DNA of 64,000 nucleotides from Ichthyobacterium seriolicida (GCF_002369955.1 NZ_AP014564.1:1124672-1188671), one strand, 5' to 3'; positions 8,962 to 19,300 are shown, counted from the stretch's first letter. Notes: generated by a model from the sequence alone, not told the origin. Numbers and translations: made by a program.

Positions 8962-9461
8962 GCAAAAAGAGTATACTGATAGTTTTATGTCTAATTATAT
9001 CAGTGATAATTGGTACACAGCTGTACAAAGCTCTTAGCCATGAGAAGGTGTCGAAATATAAAAAGGCGGAAGTCCCTTTTAAAAAGGAAGGTGAGCTGAG
9101 TATTTTCGTCCAAGACAGAGAGATAAAATTAGATATAGAAATTGCAAATACAGATATAGAGCGAGCTCAGGGACTCATGTATAGGAGTGAAATGTTAGAA
9201 AATAGAGGCATGTTATTTATCTTTGAGGTAGATCAGGTGCATTCTTTTTGGATGAAAAACACCAGAATACCCTTGGATATATTATATATAAACAAGGATA
9301 AAGAGGTTATAAACATAGTTGAGAATGCAAGGCCTAAAAACACAAAGAATATTCCATCTTCAGATGGCCCTTGTCTCTATGTATTGGAAATAAATGGAGG
9401 TTTGTCTAGTAAGTGGAACATAAAAAAGGGAACCAAAATAGATTGGATAGAGAAAGAATAA
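8958..9461 (+). CDS. DUF192 family exported protein
   Basis: The 167 residues start with a hydrophobic segment (6-24), likely a signal anchor, followed by a DUF192 domain: RAQGLMYRSEML, GMLFIFE, HSFWMKNTRIPLDILYI, and YVLEINGG. DUF192 proteins are small beta-barrel-like proteins of unknown function, usually exported. It overlaps lgt by 4 bp and precedes thiL. The last codons and the stop lie in a 30-bp tandem duplication, so the sequence after the stop repeats the C-terminal tail IDWIEKE. Confidence 0.85.
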   Translation: MSKKSILIVLCLIISVIIGTQLYKALSHEKVSKYKKAEVPFKKEGELSIFVQDREIKLDIEIANTDIERAQGLMYRSEMLENRGMLFIFEVDQVHSFWMKNTRIPLDILYINKDKEVINIVENARPKNTKNIPSSDGPCLYVLEINGGLSSKWNIKKGTKIDWIEKE

Positions 9462-9495
9462 GCCCAAATAGATTGGATAGAGAAAGAATAAGCCC
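9436..9495. repeat. 30-bp tandem duplication at the 3' end of the DUF192 gene
   Basis: The unit aaatagattggatagagaaa plus gaataagccc occurs twice head to tail with no mismatch. The first copy contains the stop codon of the DUF192 gene. The second reproduces the coding tail but is untranslated and abuts the ATG of thiL at 9496. Perfect identity points to recent slippage or unequal exchange. Confidence 0.95.
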
Positions 9496-10551
9496 ATGTT
9501 TGAGTCTACAGATAAAAAGAGCACACCTCTTAGCAGCTTAGGAGAGTTTGGATTAATAGAGCATATAAGTAAGAAAGTAATCATAAGAAACCCTTCTACT
9601 GTAAAGGGTATAGGCGATGATGCTGCCATTTTAGACTTCGAAGATAAATACACTGTCATATCTTCCGATATGTTAGTAGAAGGCATACACTTTGATTTGT
9701 CGTATATGCCCCTAAAGCATTTAGGGTATAAGTCTGTAATAGTTAATATTTCGGATATCTATGCTATGAATGCTACTCCTACTCAGATAATAGTTTCCAT
9801 GTCTTTGTCTAATAGATTTAGTCTAGAGTCAGTAGAAGAAATTTTTGAAGGAATAAATCTAGCTTGCGAAGTATACCGTGTAGATTTAGTAGGTGGAGAT
9901 ACCACATCTTCTACATCGGGGTTGACATTGAGCATAACTTCTGTAGGGAAGGTAGATAAAGCAGATGTAGTTGAGAGAAGTGGGGCTAAACCTAATGATC
10001 TAATAGTAGTTTCAGGAAATTTAGGAGCAGCTTATCTAGGGTTGCAAATATTAGAAAGAGAAAAAATTATTTTTCAAGAGAACCCAAGTATACAGCCCGA
10101 ATTAGAGGGATATGAATACATAATAGAAAGACAATTAAAACCCGAAGCTAAAAGAGATATTTTTAAACTTTTAAAAGAGTTAAATATAAAACCTACATCT
10201 ATGATAGATATTTCAGATGGTCTCTCTTCCGAAATAATTCATTTGTGTAGACAATCTAATGTGGGCTGTCATCTATTTGAAAATAAAATACCTATAGATA
10301 CCGCTGTATCATTTACATGTGAAGAATTGAATATGAATAGCACTACTGTAGCTCTAAATGGGGGTGAAGATTACGAATTGCTATTTACTGTTCCCATGGA
10401 ATGCTATGATAAGATTAAAGTATGTGATGAATTATCTATCATAGGGCATATTACAGAAGAGAAGGAAATGAAGCTTTTAACACTTTCTGATTCCATTGTA
10501 GATTTAACTGCCCAAGGGTGGAATGCTCTTTTAAAAAGAGAGAATAAATAG
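9496..10551 (+). CDS. thiL: Thiamine-monophosphate kinase
   Basis: ThiL phosphorylates thiamine monophosphate to thiamine diphosphate with ATP. The 351 residues show IKGIGDDAAI-like sequence at 37-43 (GIGDDAAIL), the VVGGDTTSS-type motif (DLVGGDTTSS), RSGAKPNDLIVVSGNLGAAYLGL, MIDISDGLSSEI and GGEDYELLFTV, in the usual order. The Asp and Gly rich motifs are the metal and nucleotide sites. It directly follows the second copy of the 30-bp duplication, so its leader has been altered recently. No other thiamine gene is nearby. Confidence 0.92.
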   Translation: MFESTDKKSTPLSSLGEFGLIEHISKKVIIRNPSTVKGIGDDAAILDFEDKYTVISSDMLVEGIHFDLSYMPLKHLGYKSVIVNISDIYAMNATPTQIIVSMSLSNRFSLESVEEIFEGINLACEVYRVDLVGGDTTSSTSGLTLSITSVGKVDKADVVERSGAKPNDLIVVSGNLGAAYLGLQILEREKIIFQENPSIQPELEGYEYIIERQLKPEAKRDIFKLLKELNIKPTSMIDISDGLSSEIIHLCRQSNVGCHLFENKIPIDTAVSFTCEELNMNSTTVALNGGEDYELLFTVPMECYDKIKVCDELSIIGHITEEKEMKLLTLSDSIVDLTAQGWNALLKRENK

Positions 10552-10665
10552 TAAATATTTAGTATAATAATTCGGTTGTGAAAAATATCAATCTAGTTTG
10601 GTTTTAGGTTTATTGTATATTACAACTAGAGCGGTTTTTATATTTCACTGAAAAATTCTAATATT

Positions 10666-12069
10666 ATGGAAAGAGTCTTGACCTCAAAACAAAAATCCTT
10701 AGAAATAAACCTAAACGATAAGATATATGGGACCTTTGCTGAGATAGGTGCTGGTCAGGAGACTGTGAGAAATTTCTTTAGAGCGGGTGGTGCATCGGGA
10801 ACTATAGCCAAAGCTATGTCTGCTTATGATAAGCAGTTTAGTGACACCATATACGGACGAGAAAAGGATAATAGATATGTCACAGAATCTCGTCTAAAGA
10901 ATATGTTGAAATATGAAGTTGGTTTAATAGAAGAGAGATTAAGTAGAACAATTCATCCAGATAAATGTTTTTTCGCATATGCGAATACTGTGGCGACTAT
11001 TGACTTTAGCACTAGGTTTAAAGGTCATGGCTGGGTCGGAATCCAGTTTCAATTAGATCCATCTGAAGGCTATAATGAAGTTGTATTACACATACGTTTC
11101 AAAGAGATGGACGCTAAATTTCAACAAGAGACACTAGGTGTTTTAGGTGTAAATCTGATTTATGGCTGTTTTTATATCAATGATCCTGTAAAAATGTTAC
11201 TCTCTCTATACGATAATATGGAGGGTGAACGCATGGAGATAGATATGATCAATTTCTCTGGATGCAGATTCGAGAATGTAGACAATCGTTTGATGAGTTT
11301 GCAGCTGTTGAAAAACAAAATGACTGATGCTGTAATATTTGGTCCCGATGGAAATAACATATTGCCTGCACAATTGTTGTATAAAAAAAACATTCTCACA
11401 ATGAGAGGGAGTTTTAGACCTGTTACAAAGGTGAATATGGATATGTTAGAAACTTCTTATAAAGCTTTTTGTGAAGCTAGAGAAGTCGATAGAGATAACG
11501 TTCAGATACTCTTTGAAATAACCCTGTCTAACTTAACTTCAAGTGATAAAAATATAGATGAAAGAGATTTTTTAGACAGAGCTAATATTCTCTGTTCTTT
11601 GGGTTATACAGTGTTGATTTCCGATTTTTCGGAATACTATAAATTGGTAGACTATTTCTCTACAATCACTAAAGCTAGATTAGGGCTGATAATGGGAATA
11701 AATAATCTATTGCACATATTTAACGATGTGTATTATAAAGAGTTAAGTGGAGGAATACTAGAAGCTTTTGGAAAATTATTTGCCAGAGATTTAAAAATAT
11801 ATCTCTATCCATTACAAAGGGAAGATGGGGTTACCATAAATAGTACAAATTTAAGGGTCCATCCTAGGTTAAAAGAGCTGTATAAGCACTTCAAGTTTAC
11901 CAAACATATCACAGATATAAAAAATGCCAATAAAGACATCTCTCATATAAATTCTTCCAAAATATTGAGTATGATTTCAAATAACGAAAAAGGATGGGAA
12001 GATATGGTGCCGAAAAAAGTACACGATATTATAACAAAATTGAAACTTTTTGGATATAAAAATGGTTAA
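10666..12069 (+). CDS. Conserved Bacteroidota protein of unknown function (467 aa)
   Basis: The N-terminus (SLEINLNDKIYGTFAEIGAGQETVRNFF, then GGASGTIAKAMSAYDK) is one I recognise from a protein conserved across Bacteroidota that carries unrelated automatic names such as TonB-dependent receptor or nicotinate-nucleotide adenylyltransferase. Neither fits: there is no signal peptide, no beta-barrel and no nucleotidyltransferase motif. The sequence looks like a soluble cytoplasmic protein with no long hydrophobic stretch. It is isolated by 114 bp from thiL. Function unknown. Confidence 0.75.
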   Translation: MERVLTSKQKSLEINLNDKIYGTFAEIGAGQETVRNFFRAGGASGTIAKAMSAYDKQFSDTIYGREKDNRYVTESRLKNMLKYEVGLIEERLSRTIHPDKCFFAYANTVATIDFSTRFKGHGWVGIQFQLDPSEGYNEVVLHIRFKEMDAKFQQETLGVLGVNLIYGCFYINDPVKMLLSLYDNMEGERMEIDMINFSGCRFENVDNRLMSLQLLKNKMTDAVIFGPDGNNILPAQLLYKKNILTMRGSFRPVTKVNMDMLETSYKAFCEAREVDRDNVQILFEITLSNLTSSDKNIDERDFLDRANILCSLGYTVLISDFSEYYKLVDYFSTITKARLGLIMGINNLLHIFNDVYYKELSGGILEAFGKLFARDLKIYLYPLQREDGVTINSTNLRVHPRLKELYKHFKFTKHITDIKNANKDISHINSSKILSMISNNEKGWEDMVPKKVHDIITKLKLFGYKNG

Positions 12070-12084
12070 TATCATTCAATTATA

Positions 12085-12115
12085 CGACACTATTGCTTAA
12101 AGTGTGTGAACTCAT
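12085..12115. repeat. Isolated IS256-type terminal repeat
   Basis: The sequence gacactattgcttaaagtgt resembles the terminal repeat of the IS256-family element at 14836 (gacactatcgcgtaaagtgt) with two differences. No transposase lies next to it. A shorter version, gacactatcgctta, is at 14638-14652. They are probably leftovers of earlier insertions. Confidence 0.5.
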
Positions 12116-12145
12116 GACCCCCTATCCTCTTAAAAAAACAAATAA

Positions 12146-12730
12146 TTATTTCTTTTTTTTCTCTACATAATCTAATTCTAGATCATATATCAAAACTCCA
12201 TTTTTACCTCTGAATTGTTGATTAATACTTGTAGCTGGGATAAATAATATACCCTTTCCAACATTATTATATACAGTTCTACCTTGTTTTGACTCTTTTA
12301 TTCCTCCCTTGAAGAAAGACATGGCATCATTGAGCCCTTCTATATTATCTCGAGATCCCAATATTATTTTTTTCTTATAGCCACTATCTCTTGTGTCACT
12401 TACAAAAGATAGATCAGGTCTTATAACCTTGTAAGTCATTAAAATAGTATCTCCATCACTTGGATTAGAGCCTGCTCCTACGTTCTCCACTAAGTAATAC
12501 ACTCCTGTTTCTAAGAGTTTAGCTCCTTTTATAAAAGGTACCGCATTCGTGTCGCTGTTAGTTATCTTTTTTATGTTTCCGTCTATACGAGTGTGTTGTT
12601 TTAAAAAATTAACTATTACCTCCTTATCGTAAGCTTCTTGTTCTTCCAAACTCCATTGAGATTCTTTTTTGTCACAAGAAAAAATTAGAACCGCCATTAA
12701 ACATGATAATATATGCCTGTTAAGTCTCAT
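12146..12730 (-). CDS. FKBP-type peptidyl-prolyl isomerase lipoprotein
   Basis: The 194 residues begin with a lipoprotein signal (LMAVLIFSC, Cys19) followed by DKKES. The C-terminal half has FKBP-like features: GDTILMTYKVIRPD, FVSDTRDS, GLNDAMSFFKGGIKESKQGRT and LIYDLELDYVEK. Such lipoproteins in flavobacteria include GldI, tied to gliding motility, but other FKBP lipoproteins are common and no gliding gene is adjacent, so I do not call it gldI. The site would be periplasmic or outer-membrane bound. A good Bacteroidota-type promoter lies upstream at 12756-12786. Confidence 0.75.
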   Translation of the reverse strand: MRLNRHILSCLMAVLIFSCDKKESQWSLEEQEAYDKEVIVNFLKQHTRIDGNIKKITNSDTNAVPFIKGAKLLETGVYYLVENVGAGSNPSDGDTILMTYKVIRPDLSFVSDTRDSGYKKKIILGSRDNIEGLNDAMSFFKGGIKESKQGRTVYNNVGKGILFIPATSINQQFRGKNGVLIYDLELDYVEKKKK

Positions 12731-12755
12731 ATTCTTTTCTTTTATATTGGGAAAA

Positions 12756-12786
12756 CAAAAGTATAATAAGATTATAAAACAACCAA
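12756..12786 (-). promoter_or_regulatory. Bacteroidota-type promoter for the FKBP lipoprotein gene
   Basis: On the minus strand, TTG (12784-12786) is followed after 20 bp by TACTTTTG (12756-12763). This fits the flavobacterial consensus TTG, 17-23 bp, TAnnTTTG. The start codon is 26 bp further on. Confidence 0.6.
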
Positions 12787-12865
12787 TTATCCTTTTTTTT
12801 TAAGACTTATTTACGGGGCTCATTTTAAATTTATCGGGTTTAAGAAGTTGTTAATGTAGTTATTG

Positions 12866-13017
12866 GAATCCTTTTATACTTATGAGGCGATTTAATGGAA
12901 TTTTAACACTTTTTGCACAAAAACATTCTATTTGTCACAAATATGAGCCTCTTAAATTTCAGTTAATTCAAGGCTTTTAATTGTTTTAAGTAAGCAAATT
13001 ATTAATCGAACTCAGGT
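12866..13017. mobile_element. MITE-like repeat B, partial copy 1
   Basis: Matches the complete copy at 44935-45166 from the segment gaatccttttatacttatga to the right terminal repeat attaatcgaactcaggt, including a middle section with cacaaatatgagcctctt. The left terminal repeat is missing or too diverged to see. It carries no ORF. It lies between two divergent lipoprotein genes. Confidence 0.6.
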
Positions 13018-13169
13018 ATATAGGAAATTGTTTTTGCCAGTCATCGGTCAGGGCTTTTCCAAATTAAGTTCTTCCATTGCCGCGTAGTGCGTTCTGTCGT
13101 GAAATATTTTCTTCACATCCATCAAATATTTTTTTCCTTTTTAAAAAAAAAGTTTTAAAAAATTAACAT

Positions 13170-13204
13170 TAATTTCGCCGCCTACTCATATAGTAAATGA
13201 GTAG
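13170..13204 (+). promoter_or_regulatory. Probable -7 box and 5' leader hairpin before a lipoprotein gene
   Basis: TAATTTCG at 13170-13177 is one base from the TAnnTTTG -7 consensus. An 8-bp perfect inverted repeat follows, CTACTCAT (13182-13189) and ATGAGTAG (13197-13204), with a 7-base loop. If the -7 box is used, the transcript would begin almost exactly with this hairpin, which could stabilise the mRNA or bind a regulator. No TTG -33 box is evident. Confidence 0.4.
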
Positions 13205-13246
13205 TTTATTAATTGTTGAATTTTAAACCTAAAAAAAATCAAAAAA

Positions 13247-14314
13247 ATGTTTAAAAACCTTTTTTCACTACTAACACTTGGTCTGGTAGTTTTCTCATGT
13301 AGTAAACCAAATGATACAGCTGAAAAAGCTTTAGAAATCTCTTCTGTGAAGTTTGAGAAGAGAAAAAATCTAAATGGAGATAATGTTTCTGAATTTTACG
13401 AAAAGTTATTTATTACAAAAACTCCCGCTAGAGCTAAAGGAAAAAATGTTGCTGCAGGTGCTACTAACGGATATGCAAATGAGTTTGTAATCGCAGCTAC
13501 AGATATAGAAGGAGACAGTATCATAAACGTAAATCTTCCGTATAACTCACAGTTTACAAACTTAACAACTAATGCTACAGTTAAGGCTACTATTACTTTT
13601 AAATCTGCTGTTGAAGGCATTACCTTAGGTGGGACTGCTATTACAGGTAAGACTGCGGAGATCCCTTTTGAAATACCTGCAACAGAACTTACTAAAGAGA
13701 AATTAGAAGTTGGCTCTTTCAGAAAAGACTTCGAATTCTCTAAAGCTGGAGGTGCTTCCGCAGTAAAAAAATATACTGTAGTTTTTAAATTCTCTAATAA
13801 TAAATTTGACAAATGTACTATAGAACAAGGTGAGTTTGGATTTATAGTTGCTGAGACTGGTGCTAATGCTAAGGCTAATTTTAATTCGCATACTTCTGAT
13901 CCTGCGGCTGGGACTAAGGTATTTGCGCATTATTCTACTGGTAATAATAGTGGTAAGGATGGCTTAACTGCTGCTAATGCTATTGAGTTTGAGCTTAGAA
14001 AAGGTAAAGCTAGCACTGCATATCCTACTGGTGGTGAGCTAACAACTAGTGGGGCTTTAGATACAGCTTACTTCAAAGCAGATGCTTTAATACTACCTGA
14101 TGGGGCGTTTATTGAACTCGGGACTACTGATAAAGATGATGTAGACCCAATTACTGGAATTAAAAAAACTGGTGGGACTGTTACGGCTGGTCAGACAGAC
14201 CTCAAGGGAGCTTCTGGTCAATCAAGTGTTAGTTATACATTCCGAGTTGTAGCTCAAGATGGTATTACTAAAAAACACTATAAGTTAACAATTAACGCTA
14301 ATGCGCCTAGTTAG
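13247..14314 (+). CDS. Lipoprotein with C-terminal Ig-like/DUF5018-like domain
   Basis: The 355 residues start with a lipoprotein signal, LGLVVFSCSKPND (lipobox cysteine at 18). The mature protein is rich in Thr, Ala, Gly and Lys and predicted mainly beta. The end, SVSYTFRVVAQDGITKKHYKLTI, resembles the terminal strand of DUF5018/Ig-like domains, which also occur in the DUF285 lipoproteins in this window. It is probably surface exposed, since Bacteroidota export many such proteins through the outer membrane. I do not recognise a specific function. A hairpin leader precedes it and a terminator follows. Confidence 0.7.
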   Translation: MFKNLFSLLTLGLVVFSCSKPNDTAEKALEISSVKFEKRKNLNGDNVSEFYEKLFITKTPARAKGKNVAAGATNGYANEFVIAATDIEGDSIINVNLPYNSQFTNLTTNATVKATITFKSAVEGITLGGTAITGKTAEIPFEIPATELTKEKLEVGSFRKDFEFSKAGGASAVKKYTVVFKFSNNKFDKCTIEQGEFGFIVAETGANAKANFNSHTSDPAAGTKVFAHYSTGNNSGKDGLTAANAIEFELRKGKASTAYPTGGELTTSGALDTAYFKADALILPDGAFIELGTTDKDDVDPITGIKKTGGTVTAGQTDLKGASGQSSVSYTFRVVAQDGITKKHYKLTINANAPS

Positions 14315-14353
14315 TAGTTAGGAAGATTAATTAATTTAGCTAACAGTTTTAAG

Positions 14354-14385
14354 CCGTCTCATTAATGAAATGGGGCGGTTTTTTA
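14354..14385 (+). terminator. Rho-independent terminator after the 13247-14314 lipoprotein
   Basis: CCGTCTCATT (14354-14363) pairs with AATGGGGCGG (14369-14378) over 10 bp including two G-U pairs, with a 5-base loop. A run of six T follows. It sits 40 bp after the stop codon. Confidence 0.8.
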
Positions 14386-14422
14386 ATTTTTGGTATTTAG
14401 CGCTACATTTTAGTTTCCTTTT

Positions 14423-14638
14423 TAACCTGGATTATTCATAGTCGTATGAATTTTTCGGATAGAATCTATTGCTTTATCCAGTATTTATAAGTAGTCATTG
14501 ATGAACTCAGAGTTATAAATGGTATATTTTTATTCCTCATTTTTGGGGAATATCTAAAATGGTTATTTTTGGTTGAAACCCTTTAAAAATAACACTTTAT
14601 GTTCAAATTGAAATATAACCATGAATAATCTGGGTTAA
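14423..14638. mobile_element. MITE-like repeat A, copy 2
   Basis: Second copy of the element at 723-942. It begins ttaacctggattattcat and ends atgaataatctgggttaa. These ends are inverted repeats with two mismatches over 18 bp. It lies immediately upstream of a repeat B copy. No ORF is present. Confidence 0.7.
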
Positions 14639-14653
14639 GACACTATCGCTTAA

Positions 14654-14835
14654 AACCTGAGTTCGATTAATAATTTGTTTAATTAAAGTAGCCGAAAGGC
14701 TTGAATTAACTGGGATTAAAGAGACTCGTATTTGTGATAAATCGAGTGTTTTTTGCACGAAATTGTTAAATTTCTATTAAATAGTCTCATAAACACACAA
14801 AAGAGACAAAAACTAAAGGGGTATTTTCTTAAATC
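14654..14835. mobile_element. MITE-like repeat B, copy 2, interrupted by the IS256-family element
   Basis: In inverted orientation relative to 44935-45166, it starts with the terminal repeat aacctgagttcgattaata and follows the complete copy up to tcttaaatc. It is then cut off where the IS256-family left end begins at 14836. The missing ~50 bp should hold the other terminal repeat. After the IS right end the flank begins aaatcttttaatgatc, which recalls the expected aaatcctaataaaatc only weakly. Confidence 0.6.
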
Positions 14836-16177
14836 GACACTATCGCGTAAAGTGTGTAACTAAAAAATGACATATTTTTTTGTTTTTATTCATAGTCGAA
14901 CTCTTTGGTCAAAAATAGTTAAAAATTGATTCAAAATTATTCCCCAATTTGGTATGGGTTTGGACCATTTTTTTGTAGCCTCCCTCAGAGCTAAAAAAGT
15001 AGATTTCATAACAGCATCATCTGTTGGGAATGACAATTTGTTTTTGGTATACTTTCTGATTTTTCCATTGAGGTTTTCAATCAAGTTGGTCGTGTAAATA
15101 ATTTTCCTGATTTCTAAAGGGAATTTATAAAATGCAGATAATTCATCCTGGTTATCTCACTAGCTTTTAACAGCATAGGAATACTTAGATTCCCATGTTT
15201 TTGCAAAGTCATTTAGGGCTGGCCTAAGCTGATTGTTTAGTAGGGGAATTATATATTGATTTCATATCATTAGAAAATGCCTTTTTGTCCTTCCATACTA
15301 CATATCTGCTGGAATTTCTGATTTGGTGACACTACACATATTTGTGTCGTGGATTCAGGAAATACATTTTTTATAGTTTGGGTAAAGCCATTTAAATTAT
15401 CCGTAGCTGTGATAAGTATATCCTCAACTCCTCTAGCCTTTAAATCTGTTAATACGTTCATCCAAAAGGCAGAGGATTCATTCTTCCCTAACCATAAGCC
15501 TAATACTTCTTTTTTTCCATCTCTACCAAGGCCAATAGCGATGTACATACTCTTGTTGATCACTTTGGAATTCTCCCTAACCTTGTAATACTATAGCATC
15601 CATCCAAATTATCAAATGTACAGGCTCTAGAGGTCTATTTTGCTAGGCTATGATATCATTTATCACTCTATCTGTGATACGGGATATGGTAGATGTGGTA
15701 AATATCAAAATTGTATAACTCTTGTATTTGATCCTCTATGTCTGAATTACTCATCCCCTTGAAATAAAAACTGATAATTATATTTTCTAATCCATCTGCT
15801 ATATTCTTGCGTTTAGGGATTAACATAGGATTAAAAGAAGAGTCTCTATCTCTTGGAACTTTAAATTTTGCTCTCTCCTAATGATATCCTAACATTCTTT
15901 GTAGAATAGCCATTGCGAAAATTTGTATTCTTTGATTGCTCATATTTAGAATAATCCAAATGTGAATCTAATTCCCCTTCTAGAATCTTTTCAATATCTC
16001 GTCTCTGAATATCTTTTAGAAATGATAGCAGATCTTCTCCTGTTTTGAATTGCTTTAAGAATTCATCTTTTAATAAATCTTCTTTCTTCATTTGTATAAA
16101 GTTTTAATTGTTTTTTTTAAAATATCTAGATTTTTTTATCCTAAATATAAACTTTTCACACCTTACAGGATAGTGTC
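14836..16177 (-). mobile_element. IS256-family (mutator-type) insertion sequence, degenerate
   Basis: The 1342-bp element has inverted ends: gacactatcgcgtaaagtgt at 14836 and, reversed from 16177, gacactatcctgtaaggtgt. Size is typical of IS256-family elements. The transposase gene inside is broken by stops and frameshifts. No clean 8-9 bp target duplication is seen, only a shared aaatc at both sides. It appears to have inserted into a copy of repeat B. Confidence 0.75.
14890..16091 (-). pseudogene. IS256-family transposase, broken
   Basis: Three fragments in order on the minus strand make up the protein. The N-terminal piece is 16091-15861 (LLSFLKDIQRRDIEKILEGE, LDSHLDYSKYEQ). The central piece is 15563-15270 (SMYIAIGLGRDGKKEVLGLW and ITATDNLNGFTQTIKNVFPE, containing a catalytic Asp). 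The C-terminal piece is 15084-14890 ([32 protein letters not shown]). Between them the reading frame is lost. These are hallmarks of mutator-type DDE transposases. The element cannot move on its own. Confidence 0.85.
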
Positions 16178-16308
16178 AAATCTTTTAATGATCTGTATAA
16201 AATAACTTACAGCCTCTTTTTTATTTTTCTGATTTTATTCTTTTGAGGAGATTTTATATGTGCTTTAAACACTTTATTGTGATCAGCTAGTTACAGATTA
16301 GGTCTTTT

Positions 16309-19300
16309 TTAATCCTCAATGCTAGAGAAACTGTCTCTAAAACTGTTCATCCTCAACTGGTTGCCCCTGCTGTAGATGAGGTATCCAGATTTGTTTTTTT
16401 GTTCTCTATCTGATTCCTTTAAATTATCGAAAATACTCATTATACTACTATCTGTAGAATAAAACTCTAATACACTATCTGAATATGTAAAATACACTTC
16501 TTCTTTGGAAGACAGTTTCATATATATTTCAATTTCCCAATAATCAATTTTTCTTTTTAGTTTGACATATCCTGGTATAACTTTATTCACAAATTTGCCA
16601 TCTAACTGACTTATACTAATCTGTTTTTTTGAGGGGAAAAATTCACTTCGTTCTTTATTGTACTTTAATTTTAAATTATTTAGGAAGAGTATATGTTGGA
16701 AATTTTCAGGCACTGTTCTATCTAACTCTTCTTGTTCTATATCTTTTTCATATTCAGAAATCTCTTCGATAGAAAGCAAATTATTTAATGCTAACTTATA
16801 TGGAAGATTATCTTCTTTTGATATATCTATGCTTTCTGCAACAGTGAATTTCTCGTATAATTTTTCTAGTATTTTTTTATTAAAGAAAAAATTTAATCCT
16901 AAAGCTAAATCTAAATTGAAGGCTTTATCTTTATAAAATCCCGTTCCAAAAGAGTTAATAGTTAAGCCTTCATTAGAATTGTAAAAAAGTACTTTCCCGC
17001 TACTTGTAATACTACAATTATCATTGAAATAATATGTTTCTGCTAATAATTTATCCTCTTTATACTTGCGTATTTCATAAGCACTTTTTTTATAGTTATA
17101 CGAAAGATTACCAGATACTAATATCAAAGAATCTTTTTTAAAAATCTCTTTACGAGATAATAATGTAGATTTTACACTTTTTTCATGTAAATAAAAACCA
17201 CTTATCCGCTCATTTTTTGGTACTATTTCTATACTATCCTTGTTTATAAAGGTCCTGTCTATGCTGATTGGTAAAACTTTATTTTTTTCACACTCATTAA
17301 AAATATCTATAGAACCATTTATTTCAATATTTTTTTCATTACCCATTATGCTAATCTCTCCACTAAAACTAAAATACGGACTTAATTGTAAGGGTTTATC
17401 TTTAGTAATCATAGTCTTAGCGATGGTCATAGAGTCAAGTCCGATTATATTATCAAAAATCAATGGATAGGCTATACTATCTCTATCTATATAATTATAG
17501 GTTCCGTTTCCTGTATACTTTTTCCCAGACCATATTTTGATATTAGCGTCAACTATTTCATGCATATCATTTATATTGAGGCTAGCCTTTTTGAATTCCT
17601 CCATGTATCCTTTACTGTCTATGGTTACAATTTCCTCATTGGGATATACATGTGAATCTATTATTTTTATACTCTTAGTTCCACTTGTTTTTAGAGTTTT
17701 AAAATCAAAAGTTGAGGATTCTCCTTTAAATAGTATAGAATCGTTTTCAACAGGCCTGTATATGAAATCTGAAGGTGAATTATCATCGTTATGAAAATAA
17801 AGATTTGACATTTCTGTATCCCATATAGCTTGATCAAAATGGAATTGTATCCTATCACTAAATAACCCAATGATGCTATCTTTTGGTATTTTTAGATATC
17901 CTTTTTTTTCTGATATAGAAACATCTATATCGTAATCTTTAAATTTCAGTAATAATAAATCATCGTCTTGTCTGTCATAGAATGACAGAGTGCTTTTGTA
18001 AGCATAGAACTTATCTTTTTTGAGGAGTATACTATCTGAAGATAATTTTAAGTTTTTATAATTATATTTTCCATTTGCCACTAATCTTTGGGGTTTAAAT
18101 ATCATATTCCCTTGTCCTACTAACTCTCCAGAGAATATGCTAAATTCTTTTAAAGATTTTATAAATACACTATCAGATCTCATCATCCACTTTAGATCTA
18201 CACTTTCAGACTTTACACTTGCCATATCTTCTGTAGATGAAATATTTAGTTTAGAATCATTTAAAAATAAAGTGTCAGGAAAAAATAACATATCTCTAGA
18301 TGCATTTTTTATATTGTAAAAAGAAGATTCCCCATTACCTGTTAAACCTCTGGAATCCATAGATATATTTCCTTTAAAGTTTCCTTTACCTCCATATATG
18401 GGATATCCTTCTTTTGGAGTTTTATGATCTTCAAATCCTATAACTAAATCTTTTAGAGGTTTTATCTTTTTGCGAAAATGGGGAAACACATCTTTAGAAT
18501 AAAAGGTTCCAGAAAGATTTATATCACTAGATGATCTGATTGTCAAACTATCTAATGTGAAGGGATCTATCTCCACATAGAAATGTTCTCTATTGTAGAT
18601 TCCTCCGTGAATATCTTTATTATCATAATAGATACGAGCTCCTGTTATACTATCTAATATCGGATATTTAGCGAGATTTTTTCTGCCCGATTTATTTGAT
18701 TTATCATCTAATAGTACAGCTCCACTTAAATTTTCCAATTTGCTCTTAGATAATACTGTTTGATCGTCTTGGTTAGATTTAAGATCTAGATTACATTTTG
18801 TAGCATTCAGAAATATTTTAAACTCTTCATAATTAAAATTAAAAAGCTTCCCCTCTAGAATAAAATTTCCCACGTTTACATTTCCATCGAATAACATATT
18901 CATATCCTTACCAATGGTAATACTATCGGTGTTGTATAAAAAAGTTTTTTTTTCTGTATTTATATCTATAGAGGATACTCCTTTTACATACAAACTATTC
19001 ATATTTAAGCTGTCTACGCGTAAATCAAGCATTGCAGAGGATAAGTGATCTTCTTCAGTGTGAAAAACTATCTTATCTGGATTTGAGTCGGGATTTTGAG
19101 AATTGTTTAATAGCTCTTTAAATTTATCTGTAAAAGTTACACTCTCTTCTAAGTGATTAAAGACACTATATCCCAATATGTACATTTCTTTTAAAATATT
19201 TAACATATATGCTTTAGTTATCTCAAAGTATCTACTTAGATAATCTAATTCAAACTTATCTGTTTTCTTTTCTGAAATTAATTCTCCTATCTTTTTAAGG

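Noticed and set aside
12146-12730. Calling the FKBP lipoprotein GldI
   Set aside because: GldI-like features overlap with other FKBP lipoproteins, and no gliding gene is near. The sequence alone does not decide.
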